Of a DNA stretch of 64,000 bases, positions 62,583 to 64,000 are shown in pieces. A program made the position numbers and the translations under genes. The notes beneath the pieces were generated by a model that did not search any database, had not been told where the DNA came from, and saw nothing but the letters and a program-made list of their open reading frames with translations. Origin of the DNA: Symsagittifera roscoffensis. Taxonomy: Eukaryota; Xenacoelomorpha; Acoela; Convolutidae. The stretch lies in contig NC_087068.1 of NCBI RefSeq assembly GCF_963678635.1, forward strand, positions 36,901,619 to 36,965,618, given 5' to 3'. Position 1 is the stretch's first letter, and every line of letters starts with the position of its first letter.

Positions 62583-63838
62583 CCTAGGTTTTTAAATGAC
62601 ATAAGGTTTAGGATGAAGGATGCAAAAGGTTGTTAAATGATTTCTATTTTCCTAAACTGTTAGTTCTTACGATTTTTTGGTTAGCTTAACCTGGGTCTAT
62701 TTGTTCAGGGTTGGAGAGAAAAGTATATCGATTCCGAAGAATGATTTTTTACTTTCTCGTGGCTAGTATAAGTTAAGGTGTTAACTTACTTAATCTTACT
62801 TAGGGGTAGTGATTGTGTTCAAGGGTTGGAGAATAGTAAATCGATCCACAAGGTTCAGGTATAATTAGAACGCGAGTAGTTCGTTAGATACTATTTTAAA
62901 CTTACTAAGTCTAAAATTTATCCTGGGTCTGGTAAGAGGGGGGATCAAGTGAAGGATGAATAACCGAAGTTCTTCACTGTTTATCCTAATTTGAATGATT
63001 AGTTTTGTTCAAAAATTTCTATTAGTCTTGGGTCTTTAGAAAGGGTTGGATAGTGAATCGACGTTTGAGGTCGTTAGACACTAGCTAAGTGGGTGGGGGA
63101 GAACAAAACTGTTCTTTTTGATCCAAGGATAGGCCTTGATGATCAAGTTTTAAATTTAATTAAATAGAAAATGAATTAAGATCCAAGGATAAGCCTTGAT
63201 GATCTGATTTTAAAATTAAGTGAATTTAAGTTTAAAATGATTTAAATTTGTGTAAAGAAAAGATTTAGTGTTTTTATGATATTAGTGAGCTTATGAATGC
63301 TGTTATGTTTAGGTGATGAAGCTGGAACAACAGGATGATTTATGATTACTAACAGTTTATTGTCATGCTACTAATTTTTATTTTGATTTTTCAATAAATA
63401 TTTTTCAAACATGTTTTGTATATTACTGCAGAATTTAGGAAAACGATCTGAGATCTTTTTATCAATCGTTATTGTATATTAATAATTTTGTTTAGCGCCT
63501 GAAATGATTTTGAAGATTGACTTCAAGATTTTATGTTTGCAAATGAAAATCTAAATTCATTGCTAGTAAAATTCTAAATACAAAAGTTTGTGTTGGCTGT
63601 TGCCGAACTATCATATAACTATATGGTAAGTTTCTACTTTGTCGTATGTCGTCTCTTGTTCGAGGTCTTCTTCCAATTCCGGGTAGTTCTGTTATCGTTC
63701 GGAATATTGGCTCTGATCTATTGAGTCGTAGAGACATTTCGATTAAATTATTGTCGTATAACATTTTGTAAATGTTTTGTCTAAATTCTAATCTATTATT
63801 GGTTAATTCTAAGCTACTAAGGTCTTGTTCGAGACTTA
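62583..63838. other. Provirus 5' leader with internal repeats
   Basis: No strong gene. The motif GGGTTGGA followed by a short spacer and ATCGA recurs at about 62,709, 62,833 and 63,040. A 60-bp unit beginning GATCCAAGGATA occurs twice in tandem (63,120 and 63,180). Such leader repeats can serve as packaging, enhancer or insulator elements. A 77-codon frame with an ATG (63,764-63,531, MLYDNNLIEMSLRLN) is a possible leader ORF or exon. Confidence 0.5.
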
Positions 63839-63849
63839 TGGTCGCACCA
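63839..63849 (-). promoter_or_regulatory. Primer-binding site
   Basis: Sense TGGTGCGACCA, two bases after the end of the 5' LTR. It is complementary to a tRNA 3' end of the form TGGTCGCACCA, the usual primer for minus-strand DNA synthesis. I did not assign the tRNA. Confidence 0.75.
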
Positions 63850-63851
63850 GA

Positions 63852-64000
63852 TGAGTTAGGACCGATGTGGTTAACTCATAGAGTAATTTCGGATAGGGTA
63901 CACCGTCTGCTCGTCACGCTATCTTATTTTCGGCCGGATAGATTCGTGCAACTTCTTAGTCTAATACCGATCCTAATCTTACTCTTATACTATCTAGTCT
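63852..64000 (-). repeat. 5' LTR of the provirus, cut by the window end
   Basis: 149 bases, identical to the first 149 bases of the 3' LTR at 45,354, starting TGAGTTAGGACC. The remaining ~400 bases and the outer flank lie beyond the window. Confidence 0.9.

Larger units (their letters stand above)
45354..64000 (-). mobile_element. Large env-bearing Ty3/gypsy provirus (>18.6 kb, runs off the window)
   Basis: Minus-strand element. The 3' LTR is at 45,354-45,909 and the 5' LTR starts at 63,852 and leaves the window. The 149 comparable LTR bases are identical, so the insertion is young. A primer-binding site lies at 63,849-63,839. Sense order: leader; ORFs of about 140 and 353 aa; gag-pro-pol (1,708 aa); integrase in two frames; 71-aa and 125-aa hydrophobic ORFs; an ATG-less 376-codon ORF; Env-like 872 aa; and 602 aa. 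Domain order protease-RT-RNase H-integrase and the YLDD box place it in Ty3/gypsy (Metaviridae). Most members are 5-10 kb, so this one is about twice the usual size. Confidence 0.9.

Overview
The window reads as AT-rich non-coding DNA of an invertebrate animal. Coding scraps are split by GT-AG introns, and most of the sequence is transposable elements in several states of decay. A Polinton/Maverick, Ty3/gypsy elements, hAT-like MITEs and RING-type exons all fit a metazoan. I cannot name the species from sequence alone. All calls were made by eye, without database searches.

Left part (1-24.8 kb): short GCGGTTT/AAACCGC repeats; a 0.39-kb palindrome; the fossil pol of one Ty3/gypsy element on the minus strand (about 3.0-6.1 kb); an 803-bp tandem duplication carrying a hydrophobic exon; a second, less decayed Ty3/gypsy fragment with one 153-bp LTR (11.8-14.6 kb, minus); candidate host exons, one of them a RING finger; and a 1.93-kb tandem duplication. 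Copies of a repeat family called R1 here occur five times. Three non-autonomous MITE families can be delimited to the base by 8-bp target duplications.

Middle part (24,787-40,145): a complete-ended Polinton/Maverick of 15.36 kb. It has inverted repeats of about 200 bp starting AGT and ending ACT, and a 6-bp target duplication (GTTCTT). It carries recognisable PolB, integrase, packaging ATPase, adenain-type protease and a minor-capsid-like protein, plus small genes, three of which look PC4-like. The polymerase has six lesions and the protease one, so the copy is dead. No gene long enough for a double-jelly-roll major capsid protein is present.

Right part (43.1-64 kb): a host flank, a MITE, a recent 1,285-bp tandem duplication, and then the most interesting object. 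This is a large (>18.6 kb), young Ty3/gypsy provirus on the minus strand, with its 3' LTR at 45,354 and its 5' LTR running off the window end at 64,000. The 149 visible bases of the two LTRs are identical. In sense order it carries two overlapping ORFs upstream of gag, a single 1,708-aa gag-pro-pol ORF, integrase, two small hydrophobic ORFs, a Pro/Ser/Thr-rich ORF with no ATG that starts at a canonical -1 slippery heptamer, an Env-like membrane glycoprotein (872 aa) with PTAP in its tail, and an unknown 602-aa ORF. The last three ORFs overlap end to end, as in a compact virus. Gag-pol would build and copy the particle, integrase would insert it, and the Env-like protein could let it leave and enter cells. 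The roles of the other ORFs are unknown.
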